Assembly: GCA_913055685.1 (NCBI GenBank)
Contig: CAJXKC010000002.1
Location: forward strand, 744,001-808,000
Length of the DNA: 64,000 nucleotides
DNA from: an uncultured Flavobacteriales bacterium
GTDB lineage: Bacteria > Bacteroidota > Bacteroidia > Flavobacteriales > Schleiferiaceae
Direction of reading: 5' to 3'
Position numbers and translations under genes: made by a program. Shown here piece after piece: positions 52,857 to 61,559 of the stretch; within the stretch, counting starts at the first letter, position 1; every line of letters starts with the position of its first letter. A model generated the notes under the pieces. That model had not been told where the DNA came from. It saw only the letters and a list, made by a program, of their open reading frames with translations, and did not search any database.

Positions 52857-53681
52857 ATGCGCTACTTCCTACTGCTGCTCAATCGGAGCCGAGTACTGAT
52901 CCTTTTTTTGGTTCTGGAAGTAATCGCATTGACTTGGATTAGTTCTAGTCGTTCCTACCCTCGCGCTGCGGTTAAAAGTAAAACGGCGGAAATAAGTGGC
53001 CGCTTTAACACTTGGGGTCAAGAATGGCGTAACTTCCTAAATCTTCGTATTGAAAACGAGCATTTAGCCAAAGAAAACGCCCAGCTTAGAGCATTGATTG
53101 ATGCATCTATACTAGCGCAAAACTATGGTGCGGATACCATTCGCGACAGTGTTATTGGTCAGCATTATACCTATATCCCCGCTCAAGTAGTTAATAGCAG
53201 CTTTTTAAAAGTCAATAATTACATCCTCATTGATAAAGGAGCACGTAGTGGTTTGCGCAGCAATATGGGGGTCATAAATAATAAAGGTATCGTTGGAGTA
53301 ATAACCAGTGTTAGTGAAAACTTTGCGAGAGTATTACCCCTAATTCATCCCAATATTAGCTTAAGTGCCGCGCTAAAAAATAATGGCTTTTATGGTCCAT
53401 TAAAATGGGATGGTAAAAGCTATCGACAAGCCCAACTCTACGATATCCCTCGTTATGCGGAGGTTAGCCAGGGTGATACAATAATCACCGATGGACGCTC
53501 CAATATTTTCCCACCCAATATTCAAATTGGAACAGTTATAAGCGGCAGCCTCCAGGCAGACCAAAACTTTTATCGATTGGAAGTGGAGCTAAGCACGGAC
53601 TTTGCCAAAATTGATAATGTATACGTGGTAAAAAACCTTCTATCTGAAGAAGCTGACTCCCTAATGCAAGAGCAAGAATGA
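52857..53681 (+). CDS. mreC: Rod-shape-determining protein MreC
   Basis: A 274-residue bitopic elongasome protein. An N-terminal helix (about 11-30), a coiled coil (about 50-82, ENEHLAKENAQLRALID) and the periplasmic beta domains (VNNYILIDKGARSGLRSNMGVINNKGIVGVI) follow the family layout. It is thought to scaffold the PBP2-RodA pair. It is six bases after mreB and overlaps mreD by four. Confidence 0.92.
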   Translation: MRYFLLLLNRSRVLILFLVLEVIALTWISSSRSYPRAAVKSKTAEISGRFNTWGQEWRNFLNLRIENEHLAKENAQLRALIDASILAQNYGADTIRDSVIGQHYTYIPAQVVNSSFLKVNNYILIDKGARSGLRSNMGVINNKGIVGVITSVSENFARVLPLIHPNISLSAALKNNGFYGPLKWDGKSYRQAQLYDIPRYAEVSQGDTIITDGRSNIFPPNIQIGTVISGSLQADQNFYRLEVELSTDFAKIDNVYVVKNLLSEEADSLMQEQE

Positions 53682-54175
53682 AATTTCTAAAAGACTTCAT
53701 ATTGTTCTTAGTGATTATCCTGTTGCAGGTTAGCATCTTCAATAACTTTTTGTTTTTCGGCTACATGAACCCCTATCTGTATGTTTATTGGCTCTTAAGC
53801 AGAAATAATGAAGATCAAAGGGCACTTTACTTGATTCTAGCCTTTGTTTTGGGGGCAAGCATCGACATCTTCGAAGGAAGCGGGGGGATGCATGCTTTGG
53901 CCACCACTTTTATTGCCTTTATACAGCCTTATTTATGGCGCCTGGTGCATAAGCATGGAGAAGAAGACGAGGAGGCTCCTTGGCTTCAGCAATTAAGCTT
54001 AGACCGTAGACTGGTTTTTTTAATCCTTGCTCTTTTCCTTCACCACCTAGTGCTCTTTACGGCCGAAAACTTCGGTTTTAACAATGTGGGTATCTTATTA
54101 AAGCGAAGCCTTTACAGCTCTATCTTCTCCTTTATATTTGTAGGTATCTATCAATTTTGGAAGGCTCGCCGTTAA
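53678..54175 (+). CDS. mreD: Rod-shape-determining protein MreD
   Basis: A 165-residue polytopic membrane protein with about five helices, including FILFLVIILLQVSIFNNFLFF and YLILAFVLGASIDIFEGSGGMHALATTFIAFIQPYL. Weak sequence conservation is normal for MreD, so position between mreC and mrdA is part of the evidence. It directly abuts mrdA. Confidence 0.87.
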   Translation: MKFLKDFILFLVIILLQVSIFNNFLFFGYMNPYLYVYWLLSRNNEDQRALYLILAFVLGASIDIFEGSGGMHALATTFIAFIQPYLWRLVHKHGEEDEEAPWLQQLSLDRRLVFLILALFLHHLVLFTAENFGFNNVGILLKRSLYSSIFSFIFVGIYQFWKARR

Positions 54176-56047
54176 ATGCAACGTAAGCACCTACTTTTCT
54201 TCTTCTTTCTTAGTGTGGCCTTGGTTTTTATTGGTCGGCTTTTTTACATCCAAATTTTAAAGGACGATTACAAACTATCGGCTTTAAACAATGTGATTCG
54301 CAAGGAAAAAATTTACCCAGGTCGTGGACTTATCTATGATCGAAATGGGGTGCTATTGGTAGGGAATCAGAGTGCCTATGATCTCATGGTAATTCCAAGC
54401 CAAATCAAAAAATTGGATACCATTGCCTTTTGTGACTTATTGGACATAGACAAAGACCGCCTCATCCAAAATCTTAAAAAAGCTAAGGCATATAGCTACC
54501 TAAAACCATCCATCTTCATGAAGCAGATTTCCAAGGAGAAGTTTGCTTTCATTCAGGAAAAGCTGCACGAATTTCAAGGCTTTTACCCCCAGAAAAGGAT
54601 TCTCAGATCCTATAACTTTAACTCGGCCTCAAATGTAGTAGGGTTTATCGGCGAAGCCTCGGTGGGTTTCATAAAAGAAAATCCAAGTTATAGCCAGGGT
54701 GACCTTATCGGTAAAACCGGAATTGAAAAGGCCTATGAGAAAGAATTAAGGGGTAAAGCCGGAGCAGAGTACCATTTGGTGGACGTACACAATCGCAGTA
54801 AAGGATCTTATCAGAATGGTATCTACGATACCTTACCCGTGCCAGGTTCCGACTTACACAGCACCATTGATATTTACCTTCAGGCTTATGGGGAACAATT
54901 AATGCAAAACAAGAGAGGGTCGGTCGTAGCCATTGAACCAGAAAGTGGTGAGATTCTAGCATTAGTTACCAGCCCTAATTACGACCCTAGTCTAATGATT
55001 GGACGTGATCGCACCCGAAACTACAGCGAACTATATTTAGACAGCATTAATAAGCCCCTCTTTGATCGTGGTTTATTGGCAGAATATCCGCCGGGCTCTC
55101 CCTTTAAGGTTATTAATGCCCTGATTGGTTTACAAGAAGGGACCCTAACTCCACGCAGCACCTATACCTGTCATCATGGATTCCATTGGGGAAGTTTACA
55201 CGTAGCTTGTCACTGCGACACCTACTCACCTATTGCTCTACGTACTGCTATTAGTAAAAGTTGCAATAATTACTTCTGTCGGGTATTTAAGGGGGTTATA
55301 GAGAAATATCCTAGTGCTCAGGAAGGAATGAACGCGTGGAGTAATCACGTAAAGAGCTTTAATCTTGGGCGGTATTTAAACAACGACCTACCCACCGGCC
55401 GTAAAGGTCTAGTGCCTAATGCCGATTATTACGATCGCGCCTTCGGATATACCGGTTGGAAAGCGGTGAGCACCATCTCATTAGGTATTGGTCAGGGTGA
55501 ATTACTTCTAACGCCCATTCAAATGGCGAATATGACTGCTGCCATTGCTAACCGAGGTTATTACTACACCCCGCACATCGTCAAAAGAATCGGTGATAAA
55601 CCTAGCCAGGATACTAACTTCACCAAAGCTAAATACACCACCATTGATAGTGTTCATTTTTCGACGGTCATTGAGGGGATGTTTGACGTTTTTGAAAGTG
55701 GTACTGCCCGAGGTTCTCGCATGGAAAACATTGAAATGTGTGGCAAAACGGGTACGGCAGAAAACCCGCATGGCCAAGATCACTCCATCTTTGTGGCTTT
55801 TGCCCCTAAAGACAATCCTAAAATCGCTATTTCCATCATAGTTGAAAACGGATATTGGGGTAGCCGCTGGGCAGCTCCTATTGCTAGTCTTATGATTGAG
55901 CGGTATTTAACCGATACCATTAGTAGGCCAAATCTCGAAAAGAGAATGTTGCAAGGTGATTTGAGCGATGAATACGAATCCCAATTAGTGAAGATCTACG
56001 GAGAAGAAGTAGTTGATAAACTGAAAGTGCCGGATGAGACAGAATGA
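54176..56047 (+). CDS. mrdA: Penicillin-binding protein 2 (elongasome transpeptidase)
   Basis: A 623-residue class B PBP anchored by a helix at about 6-25. The dimerisation domain (RLFYIQILKDDYKLSALNNVIRKEKIYPGRGLIYDRNG) precedes the transpeptidase domain. The active-site SXXK is Ser308-Pro-Phe-Lys311 in PPGSPFK, the SXN motif is Ser-Cys-Asn in SKSCNNYF, and KTG is in CGKTGTAENPHG. Several Cys (CHHGFHWGSLHVACHC) cluster near 340, as in many PBP2 enzymes. It crosslinks peptidoglycan together with RodA, whose gene overlaps it by 14 bases. Confidence 0.96.
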   Translation: MQRKHLLFFFFLSVALVFIGRLFYIQILKDDYKLSALNNVIRKEKIYPGRGLIYDRNGVLLVGNQSAYDLMVIPSQIKKLDTIAFCDLLDIDKDRLIQNLKKAKAYSYLKPSIFMKQISKEKFAFIQEKLHEFQGFYPQKRILRSYNFNSASNVVGFIGEASVGFIKENPSYSQGDLIGKTGIEKAYEKELRGKAGAEYHLVDVHNRSKGSYQNGIYDTLPVPGSDLHSTIDIYLQAYGEQLMQNKRGSVVAIEPESGEILALVTSPNYDPSLMIGRDRTRNYSELYLDSINKPLFDRGLLAEYPPGSPFKVINALIGLQEGTLTPRSTYTCHHGFHWGSLHVACHCDTYSPIALRTAISKSCNNYFCRVFKGVIEKYPSAQEGMNAWSNHVKSFNLGRYLNNDLPTGRKGLVPNADYYDRAFGYTGWKAVSTISLGIGQGELLLTPIQMANMTAAIANRGYYYTPHIVKRIGDKPSQDTNFTKAKYTTIDSVHFSTVIEGMFDVFESGTARGSRMENIEMCGKTGTAENPHGQDHSIFVAFAPKDNPKIAISIIVENGYWGSRWAAPIASLMIERYLTDTISRPNLEKRMLQGDLSDEYESQLVKIYGEEVVDKLKVPDETE

Positions 56048-57293
56048 TCGACTTTTTTATAATGTAGATTGGATTAGCATCCTATTGTTCTTCCTGCTGG
56101 CATTTTTAGGTTGGGCCAATATTTATGCCGCAGTATACGACGAAAATCACGCAAGTATCTTTGACCTAAGCCAACGCTACGGTAAACAATTGCTTTGGAT
56201 TGGTACCTCGGTCCTAATAATCATATTCCTTTTCATTTTAGACGGTAACCTCTTTCAAACTCTGGCTTATCCTATTTATATCCTCAGTATGCTTAGTCTC
56301 TTAGGGGTACTCCTATTTGGAAAGGAAATTGCAGGCGCTCGTTCCTGGTTTGTCTTTGGCGGCTTTAGCTTACAGCCCTCGGAGTTTGCAAAATTTGCCA
56401 CAGCCCTGGCTTTAGGGGCATTCTTAAATAAACAAGGGAGGGACCTTAGTAGGTGGAAGGATAAGATAATGGCCTTTATCATTATAGGTCTGCCGGCAAT
56501 TTTAATTATCCCTCAACCTGATCCAGGATCGGCCTTGGTTTACTTTAGCCTGATTTTGGTACTGTACCGAGAGGGCTTGTCTGGCTCCTATATTTTCCTA
56601 GGGATAAGTGTAGCCGTCTTATTTATTCTTAGTTTACTAATACCCACCCTCTATTTACAAATTGGATTAGCCCTTATCGCTTTATTAATCGCCTACCTCG
56701 GTCGAAGAAGCAAAGGCTTCTGGATTAGAGTTTTGGCGATTCTTAGCATGGCTTTACTTTTGGTAAACTCAGTTGATTACGCCTTTAATAATATTCTTGA
56801 AGATCGACATCGAAATCGTATCAATATACTTCTAGGAAAGGCCCACGACCCCAAAGGAATTGGTTATAATACTACTCAGTCTATGATTGCGATTGGTTCG
56901 GGAGGATTTAGTGGCAAAGGCTATTTGAATGGTACCCAAACTAAATTTGACTTTGTGCCCGAACAGAGTACCGATTTTATTTTCTGTACCGTAGGCGAGG
57001 AATGGGGGTTTCTAGGCAGCAGCCTATTAATTCTGCTTTTTGTTCTACTGTTTTTTAGGATTGTCCAGCTTGCTGAAAGGCAGAAAAACCGCTTCGCTCG
57101 TGCTTATGGCTATGCCGTGGTGAGCATATTGTTCTTCCATTTTACCATTAATATTGCCATGACCATTGGCCTGGCCCCGGTAATTGGCATTCCCCTACCC
57201 TTTTTCAGTTATGGTGGTTCCTCACTCTGGGGCTTTACCTTCTTGCTATTTATATTGATAAAGCTAGACAGTTTCCGCTGGCAAACCCTGTAA
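56034..57293 (+). CDS. rodA: Peptidoglycan glycosyltransferase RodA (SEDS family)
   Basis: A 419-residue polytopic membrane protein with about ten helices. SEDS motifs are GARSWFVFGGFSLQPSEFAKFA, the substrate-cavity region GIGYNTTQSMIAIGSGGFSGKGY, EQSTDFIFCTVGEEWGFLGS and the ending PLPFFSYGGSSLWGF. It polymerises lipid II with its partner PBP2. Last gene of the operon; a hairpin follows at 57327. Confidence 0.96.
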   Translation: MRQNDRLFYNVDWISILLFFLLAFLGWANIYAAVYDENHASIFDLSQRYGKQLLWIGTSVLIIIFLFILDGNLFQTLAYPIYILSMLSLLGVLLFGKEIAGARSWFVFGGFSLQPSEFAKFATALALGAFLNKQGRDLSRWKDKIMAFIIIGLPAILIIPQPDPGSALVYFSLILVLYREGLSGSYIFLGISVAVLFILSLLIPTLYLQIGLALIALLIAYLGRRSKGFWIRVLAILSMALLLVNSVDYAFNNILEDRHRNRINILLGKAHDPKGIGYNTTQSMIAIGSGGFSGKGYLNGTQTKFDFVPEQSTDFIFCTVGEEWGFLGSSLLILLFVLLFFRIVQLAERQKNRFARAYGYAVVSILFFHFTINIAMTIGLAPVIGIPLPFFSYGGSSLWGFTFLLFILIKLDSFRWQTL

Positions 57294-57320
57294 AGCTAAG
57301 ACGAAATCTTAGGTCAAGTA

Positions 57321-57348
57321 AAAAAAAAGTCCCCTCGAAGGGGGACTT
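57321..57348 (-). terminator. Rho-independent terminator for the sigma factor-small protein operon
   Basis: Perfect 8-bp stem at 57327-57334 and 57341-57348 (AAGTCCCC/GGGGACTT) followed, on the minus strand, by a run of T residues. The U-run is on the minus-strand side, so it ends the unit that contains the 48-residue gene, directly after that gene's stop codon. The plus-strand rodA transcript lacks a comparable U-run. Confidence 0.87.
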
Positions 57349-57349
57349 G

Positions 57350-57496
57350 TTAGTTCTGGATCATTTCAAAGCTAAGACCGTTATCCAATTCTTGGCGGTG
57401 GTAGGACCGCGAAAAGTTTAGGATATTTTGAATGGTCTGCGGATTTGGTTTAGCGTTAATCTGATACTCATGTTTAAGAATAGTAGTGTTATCCAT
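57350..57496 (-). CDS. 48-residue small protein encoded behind the ECF sigma factor
   Basis: ATG at 57494-57496 to TAA at 57350-57352. The protein is hydrophilic with a central segment NILNFSRSYHRQEL and a C-terminal LSFEMIQN; it has no signal peptide, transmembrane helix or Cys. It lies 51 bases after the sigma-factor gene on the same strand, and the terminator starts two bases after its stop. This placement makes it more than a chance frame. I have a vague impression that similar short proteins occur near flavobacterial sigma factors, but cannot confirm it. A role with the sigma factor is possible but unproven. Confidence 0.68.
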   Translation of the reverse strand: MDNTTILKHEYQINAKPNPQTIQNILNFSRSYHRQELDNGLSFEMIQN

Positions 57497-57547
57497 GCAC
57501 CTTGTATTAGTTAGACAAGTATCTAACGAAAGGGGCAGAATATTATT

Positions 57548-58135
57548 TTAGGAACTAGTCAAAGAAACATGATTTTTCTCCATCAGCTTACGCAGATTAA
57601 TAAGGGCATAACGCATCCGGCCTAGAGCCGTATTGATCGAAACCCCAGTTTGATCCGCAATTTCTTTAAAGCTTAATCCGCTAAAATGGCGCAATTTCAA
57701 TACCTCTAATTGCTCTTCTGGTAACTCTAAAATAAGGCGGTGTAAATCCTTCTCAATCTGCTCACGAATCATTTCTGACTCCGCATCCGGTGAACCGTCT
57801 TTGATAATCTTGAAAATATCGTACTCATCATTAGGAGCCACCGTAGGCATACGTTTTTGCTTACGGAAGTGATCGATCACCAAATTGTGGGCAATACGCA
57901 GAGACCAGTTCAAAAACTTGCCTTCCTCGTTATACTTGCCACGGCGCAGAGTTTTGATGATTTTAACAAATGTGTCTTGAAATACATCATTCGCTAAATC
58001 GCGATCTTGAATTTTACTCAGGATATAAGAGAAAATTCTTTGTTCGTGCTTGGAAATTAAAAAGGCTAAACCTTGCTCTTCACCTTCCAAATACAGCCTG
58101 ATTAGCTGTGCGTCAGTCATTGCTTTGTAGTCCAT
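57548..58135 (-). CDS. RNA polymerase sigma factor, ECF/sigma-70 family
   Basis: A 195-residue sigma factor from the ATG at 58135. Region 2 is at about 20-85 (ISKHEQRIFSYILSKIQDRDLANDVFQDTFVKIIKTL, then FLNWSLRIAHNLVIDHFRK). Region 4 is at about 125-185 (LPEEQLEVLKLRHFSGLSFKEIADQTGVSINTALGRMRYALINLRK). No anti-sigma gene adjoins it, unlike many ECF factors. A TTG six bases upstream is not preferred. A leader of about 115 bases with inverted repeats separates it from its promoter. Confidence 0.93.
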   Translation of the reverse strand: MDYKAMTDAQLIRLYLEGEEQGLAFLISKHEQRIFSYILSKIQDRDLANDVFQDTFVKIIKTLRRGKYNEEGKFLNWSLRIAHNLVIDHFRKQKRMPTVAPNDEYDIFKIIKDGSPDAESEMIREQIEKDLHRLILELPEEQLEVLKLRHFSGLSFKEIADQTGVSINTALGRMRYALINLRKLMEKNHVSLTSS

Positions 58136-58142
58136 AGTCAAC

Positions 58143-58182
58143 CTTGATTGGGTTAGTAATTCAATCTATAAATTCAATCAAG
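58143..58182 (-). promoter_or_regulatory. Inverted repeat in the 5' leader of the ECF sigma gene
   Basis: CTTGATTG (58143-58150) and CAATCAAG (58175-58182) are exact complements around a 24-base loop that itself holds a second AATTCAATC copy (58158-58166 against 58171-58179), so alternative stems are possible. The hairpin ends seven bases before the sigma-factor ATG and could affect its translation. Confidence 0.4.
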
Positions 58183-58256
58183 TAACTATGCTTCTATAGG
58201 CAAAGAGTCTTTAAATGTGATTTGCAAAACGGCCAATTATTGTGCCGTGCTTAAAA

Positions 58257-58289
58257 CAAATATATAATTTTCTTTGTCAATCCTGCAAA
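58257..58289 (-). promoter_or_regulatory. Promoter of the ECF sigma-small protein operon
   Basis: On the minus strand, TTTG at 58286-58289 (-33) and TATATTTG at 58257-58264 (-7) with a 21-base spacer. This is the best two-part promoter on the minus strand. The sigma-factor ATG lies about 120 bases downstream. Confidence 0.68.
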
Positions 58290-58303
58290 CGGAAGCAAAT
58301 TGA

Positions 58304-58311
58304 TACTTTTG
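58304..58311 (+). promoter_or_regulatory. -7 promoter element of uvrA
   Basis: TACTTTTG, 24 bases before the uvrA ATG at 58336; divergent from the sigma-operon promoter. Confidence 0.58.
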
Positions 58312-58335
58312 AACGAGCTATTTCTCCCCTATTAA

Positions 58336-61125
58336 ATGAGTACGAAAAAGGCAAGCAGCAAGGACTGGATTGACATCCAAGGCGCAAGAGTGCACAACCT
58401 AAAAAATATTGATCTCAAGATCCCTCATCAAAAATTAACCGTTATTACGGGATTGTCGGGTTCGGGTAAGTCATCATTAGCATTCGACACCCTCTATGCC
58501 GAAGGGCAACGTCGTTATGTGGAAAGCTTATCTTCCTATGCCCGTCAATTTTTGGGGCGCTTAGATAAACCGGAGGTAGACAGCATAAAAGGTATATCGC
58601 CAGCGGTAGCGATTGAACAGAAGGTAATTTCGCGTAATCCTCGGTCAACGGTAGGAACCAGCACAGAGATTTATGACTACTTAAAAGTCTTATACGCTCG
58701 TATTGGCAAGACTTATTCTCCTATTAGCGGGGAAGAAGTAAAAAAGCATCAAATTGAAGATGCTATCACTTTTGTGAAGTCATTAGAGCCCCAAACCCGG
58801 GTTTTACTCAAAAGCCCTTTCCTACTTCACGATCGTTCATTAAAGGGTCAATTAGCGATATTAGAACAACAGGGCTTCTCTCGGTTAAGCTATAAGGGGG
58901 AAACCTTGCTCATTTCGGAACTTGAGCTTAAAGAAGTAAAGAATCCTGAGGAAGATTTAGAAATTGTGGTTGACCGCCTAACGGCGGAGATGGATACTGA
59001 TGATCAAGTCAACCGCTGGACTGATTCCTTACAGACTGCTTTCTTCGAAGGCCGAGGTATTTGTCGAATTGAAATTTACCCGAGTGGCGAAAGCACCGAG
59101 TTTAGCAATAAGTTTGAGGCAGATGGAATCGAATTTGAAGAGCCCAGTCCTCACCTCTTCAGTTTCAACAATCCTTATGGTGCCTGTCCTAAATGCGAAG
59201 GATTTGGTAATATCATGGGGATTGATGAAGACTTAGTTATTCCGGATACAAGCCTTTCAGTTTATGAAGATGCGATTTTTCCCTGGCGAGGAGAAAAGAT
59301 GCAGGAATGGAAGGAACAGCTCTTAAGAGGAGCAGAAAAGGCAAATTTCCCTATTCATAGACCCATATTTGAATTGAGTCAGGCTGAATACGATCTACTT
59401 TGGGACGGATGCAGCCACTTCAAAGGCTTACACCAATTTTTCAATTACTTAGAGTCAAAATCCTACAAGATTCAGTTTCGCGTTATGCTTTCCCGATACC
59501 GTGGCAAAACGCGTTGCACTAGCTGCAAAGGCAGTCGCTTACGCAAAGAAGCTTCCTACGTGAAAGTCGCAGGAAAAGCGATAAGCGAATTGGTGAATTG
59601 GCCTATAGATAAGCTGAGAGATCATTTCGAACAGCTCGAATTATCCGAATCAGACCAGAAGATTGCCAAACGACTCTTGGTGGAAATTCGTAGTCGCCTC
59701 AATTATCTATGCGAGGTTGGATTACCTTACCTCAACTTAAACCGAGTTTCGAATAGTTTATCTGGAGGTGAGTCGCAACGAATAAATCTAGCAACCAGCT
59801 TAGGAAGTGCCTTAGTGGGCTCTACCTACATTTTAGATGAGCCCAGCATTGGACTGCATCCACGCGATACCGAGAAGCTTATTAAAGTGGTGAAGAGTCT
59901 GCGTGATTTGGGTAATACCGTGGTTGTAGTTGAGCACGATGAGGAACTTATGGAAGCTGCCGACTACTTAGTGGATATTGGGCCAGATGCAGGCATTCAT
60001 GGCGGTGAAGTGATTTACGCTGGCGAAGCGCAAGGGGTTAAGGAGCAAACTGAGTCCTATACGGCACGCTACCTTAACGGACTGGAAAAAATTGAGATTC
60101 CCACGAAAAAAACTCCGCGAAAATTTATCAGCCTTAAAGGCGCGCGCGAAAACAATTTAAAAAACATCGATATTGATATACCCTTACACTGCTTTAGCGT
60201 AGTGACCGGTGTAAGCGGTTCGGGTAAATCGAGTTTAATTCGAAAAATACTTTATCCTGCCCTTAAAAAGCGCTTAGGAGCTTATGCGGATAAGACCGGT
60301 AAGTTTGCCGCCTTGGAAGGTTCCATCGAAAGTTTAAGCGATGTAGAATTTGTGGATCAAAATCCGATTGGGAAAAGCTCGCGCAGTAACCCCGTTACCT
60401 ATCTTAAGGCCTATGACGATATCAGAGCATTATTTGCCGCACAACCCTTAGCCAAGACTCGAAAATATAAACCGGGCTTTTTCTCCTTTAATATTGATGG
60501 TGGTCGCTGCGAGAAATGTCAGGGCGAAGGTGAAATCACCATTGAAATGCAGTTTATGGCTGATGTGCATTTACGTTGTGATGAATGTGAAGGAAAGCGG
60601 TTTAAAAAAGAAATTCTTGACGTTCAATTCGAAGGGAAGTCGATATTCGATATCCTTGAAATGACAGTAGATGAGGCGATGGACTTCTTCCGAAATTCGG
60701 ATCAACATAAGATTGCCGATAAAATAAAACCCTTGCAAGACGTAGGTTTGGGTTATGTGAGCCTGGGGCAAAGCTCCTCCACCCTTTCTGGTGGGGAAGC
60801 CCAAAGGGTAAAATTAGCCACCTTCCTCGGCAAAGGAAGCGCTCAGAACCCGGTGCTCTTCATTTTTGATGAGCCCACTACTGGACTGCATTTCCACGAT
60901 ATCAAAAAGCTACTTCAAAGCTTTTATGCTTTAATAAAAAATGGGCATTCGGTTTTGGTTATCGAACATCATCCAGATGTCATGAAATGTGCGGATTGGA
61001 TAATTGACCTTGGACCCGAAGGCGGTGAAATGGGGGGGCAATTAGTTTTTCAAGGGAAACCGGAAGACTTAGTGAAATCAGAAAACTCCTATACTGCCAA
61101 ATACCTTCGAGAAAAACTAAAATAG
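58336..61125 (+). CDS. uvrA: UvrA excinuclease ABC subunit A
   Basis: A 929-residue DNA-damage sensor with two ABC ATPase modules. The first P-loop GLSGSGKSS is at about 38-46 and the second GVSGSGKSS at about 635. Signature motifs are NSLSGGESQRINLA and TLSGGEAQRVKLA, with Walker B segments ILDEPSIGLHP and IFDEPTTGLHF. Zinc sites are visible as CPKCEGFG (about 281), CTSCKGSRL (about 395), CEKCQGEGE and CDECEGKRF (about 720-755). It recruits UvrB in nucleotide excision repair. Complete; some relatives carry a second uvrA paralogue, which cannot be judged here. Confidence 0.96.
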   Translation: MSTKKASSKDWIDIQGARVHNLKNIDLKIPHQKLTVITGLSGSGKSSLAFDTLYAEGQRRYVESLSSYARQFLGRLDKPEVDSIKGISPAVAIEQKVISRNPRSTVGTSTEIYDYLKVLYARIGKTYSPISGEEVKKHQIEDAITFVKSLEPQTRVLLKSPFLLHDRSLKGQLAILEQQGFSRLSYKGETLLISELELKEVKNPEEDLEIVVDRLTAEMDTDDQVNRWTDSLQTAFFEGRGICRIEIYPSGESTEFSNKFEADGIEFEEPSPHLFSFNNPYGACPKCEGFGNIMGIDEDLVIPDTSLSVYEDAIFPWRGEKMQEWKEQLLRGAEKANFPIHRPIFELSQAEYDLLWDGCSHFKGLHQFFNYLESKSYKIQFRVMLSRYRGKTRCTSCKGSRLRKEASYVKVAGKAISELVNWPIDKLRDHFEQLELSESDQKIAKRLLVEIRSRLNYLCEVGLPYLNLNRVSNSLSGGESQRINLATSLGSALVGSTYILDEPSIGLHPRDTEKLIKVVKSLRDLGNTVVVVEHDEELMEAADYLVDIGPDAGIHGGEVIYAGEAQGVKEQTESYTARYLNGLEKIEIPTKKTPRKFISLKGARENNLKNIDIDIPLHCFSVVTGVSGSGKSSLIRKILYPALKKRLGAYADKTGKFAALEGSIESLSDVEFVDQNPIGKSSRSNPVTYLKAYDDIRALFAAQPLAKTRKYKPGFFSFNIDGGRCEKCQGEGEITIEMQFMADVHLRCDECEGKRFKKEILDVQFEGKSIFDILEMTVDEAMDFFRNSDQHKIADKIKPLQDVGLGYVSLGQSSSTLSGGEAQRVKLATFLGKGSAQNPVLFIFDEPTTGLHFHDIKKLLQSFYALIKNGHSVLVIEHHPDVMKCADWIIDLGPEGGEMGGQLVFQGKPEDLVKSENSYTAKYLREKLK

Positions 61126-61145
61126 ATTTTTGGGGTTAAGCAATT

Positions 61146-61559
61146 ATGGAAAACCCCGAACGTCGATTCAGATTAAGGCAAGACGACAAAATTGTAGGCT
61201 ATATGCGAAAGCTTAGTCAATCCATGGTCTTGTATTCTAGTGATGGATTCTGGTGGCGTGGTCATAAGCCCAGTTATAACTTAGTAGACGAGTACACCGG
61301 ACTGCGCGATCGCAATAATCGCTATATCTACGAATGGGATATTCTTTACTTCAAAATCGATCCGGATGGGGAATATTCCAAAGGCGTTATACTTTGGGAA
61401 GGACGCCAAGAAATATTCGGAATTAAAGCGATAGATGAAGGTAGTTTTATTCCCCTCTTTGTGGAAGGAATCGCCATGTTCAATTCCTATCAGTTGGAAG
61501 TATTCTCACACTTATGGTTAAACCCAAAGTTAAAAGAGTACTTAGGCGTTAAAGATTAA
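61146..61559 (+). CDS. YopX-family-like protein
   Basis: A 137-residue cytoplasmic protein. RFRLRQDDKIVGYMRK at the N-terminus and LVDEYTGLRDRNNRYIYEWDILYFK (about 46-70) match the YopX pattern, in which QYTGLKDKNGKEIYEGDI is the hallmark; VILWEGRQEIFGI also fits. YopX proteins are best known from phages and have no known activity. No other phage genes are nearby, so this is probably a chromosomal relative. It follows uvrA by 20 bases and its stop overlaps the convergent gene by TTAA. Confidence 0.72.
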   Translation: MENPERRFRLRQDDKIVGYMRKLSQSMVLYSSDGFWWRGHKPSYNLVDEYTGLRDRNNRYIYEWDILYFKIDPDGEYSKGVILWEGRQEIFGIKAIDEGSFIPLFVEGIAMFNSYQLEVFSHLWLNPKLKEYLGVKD

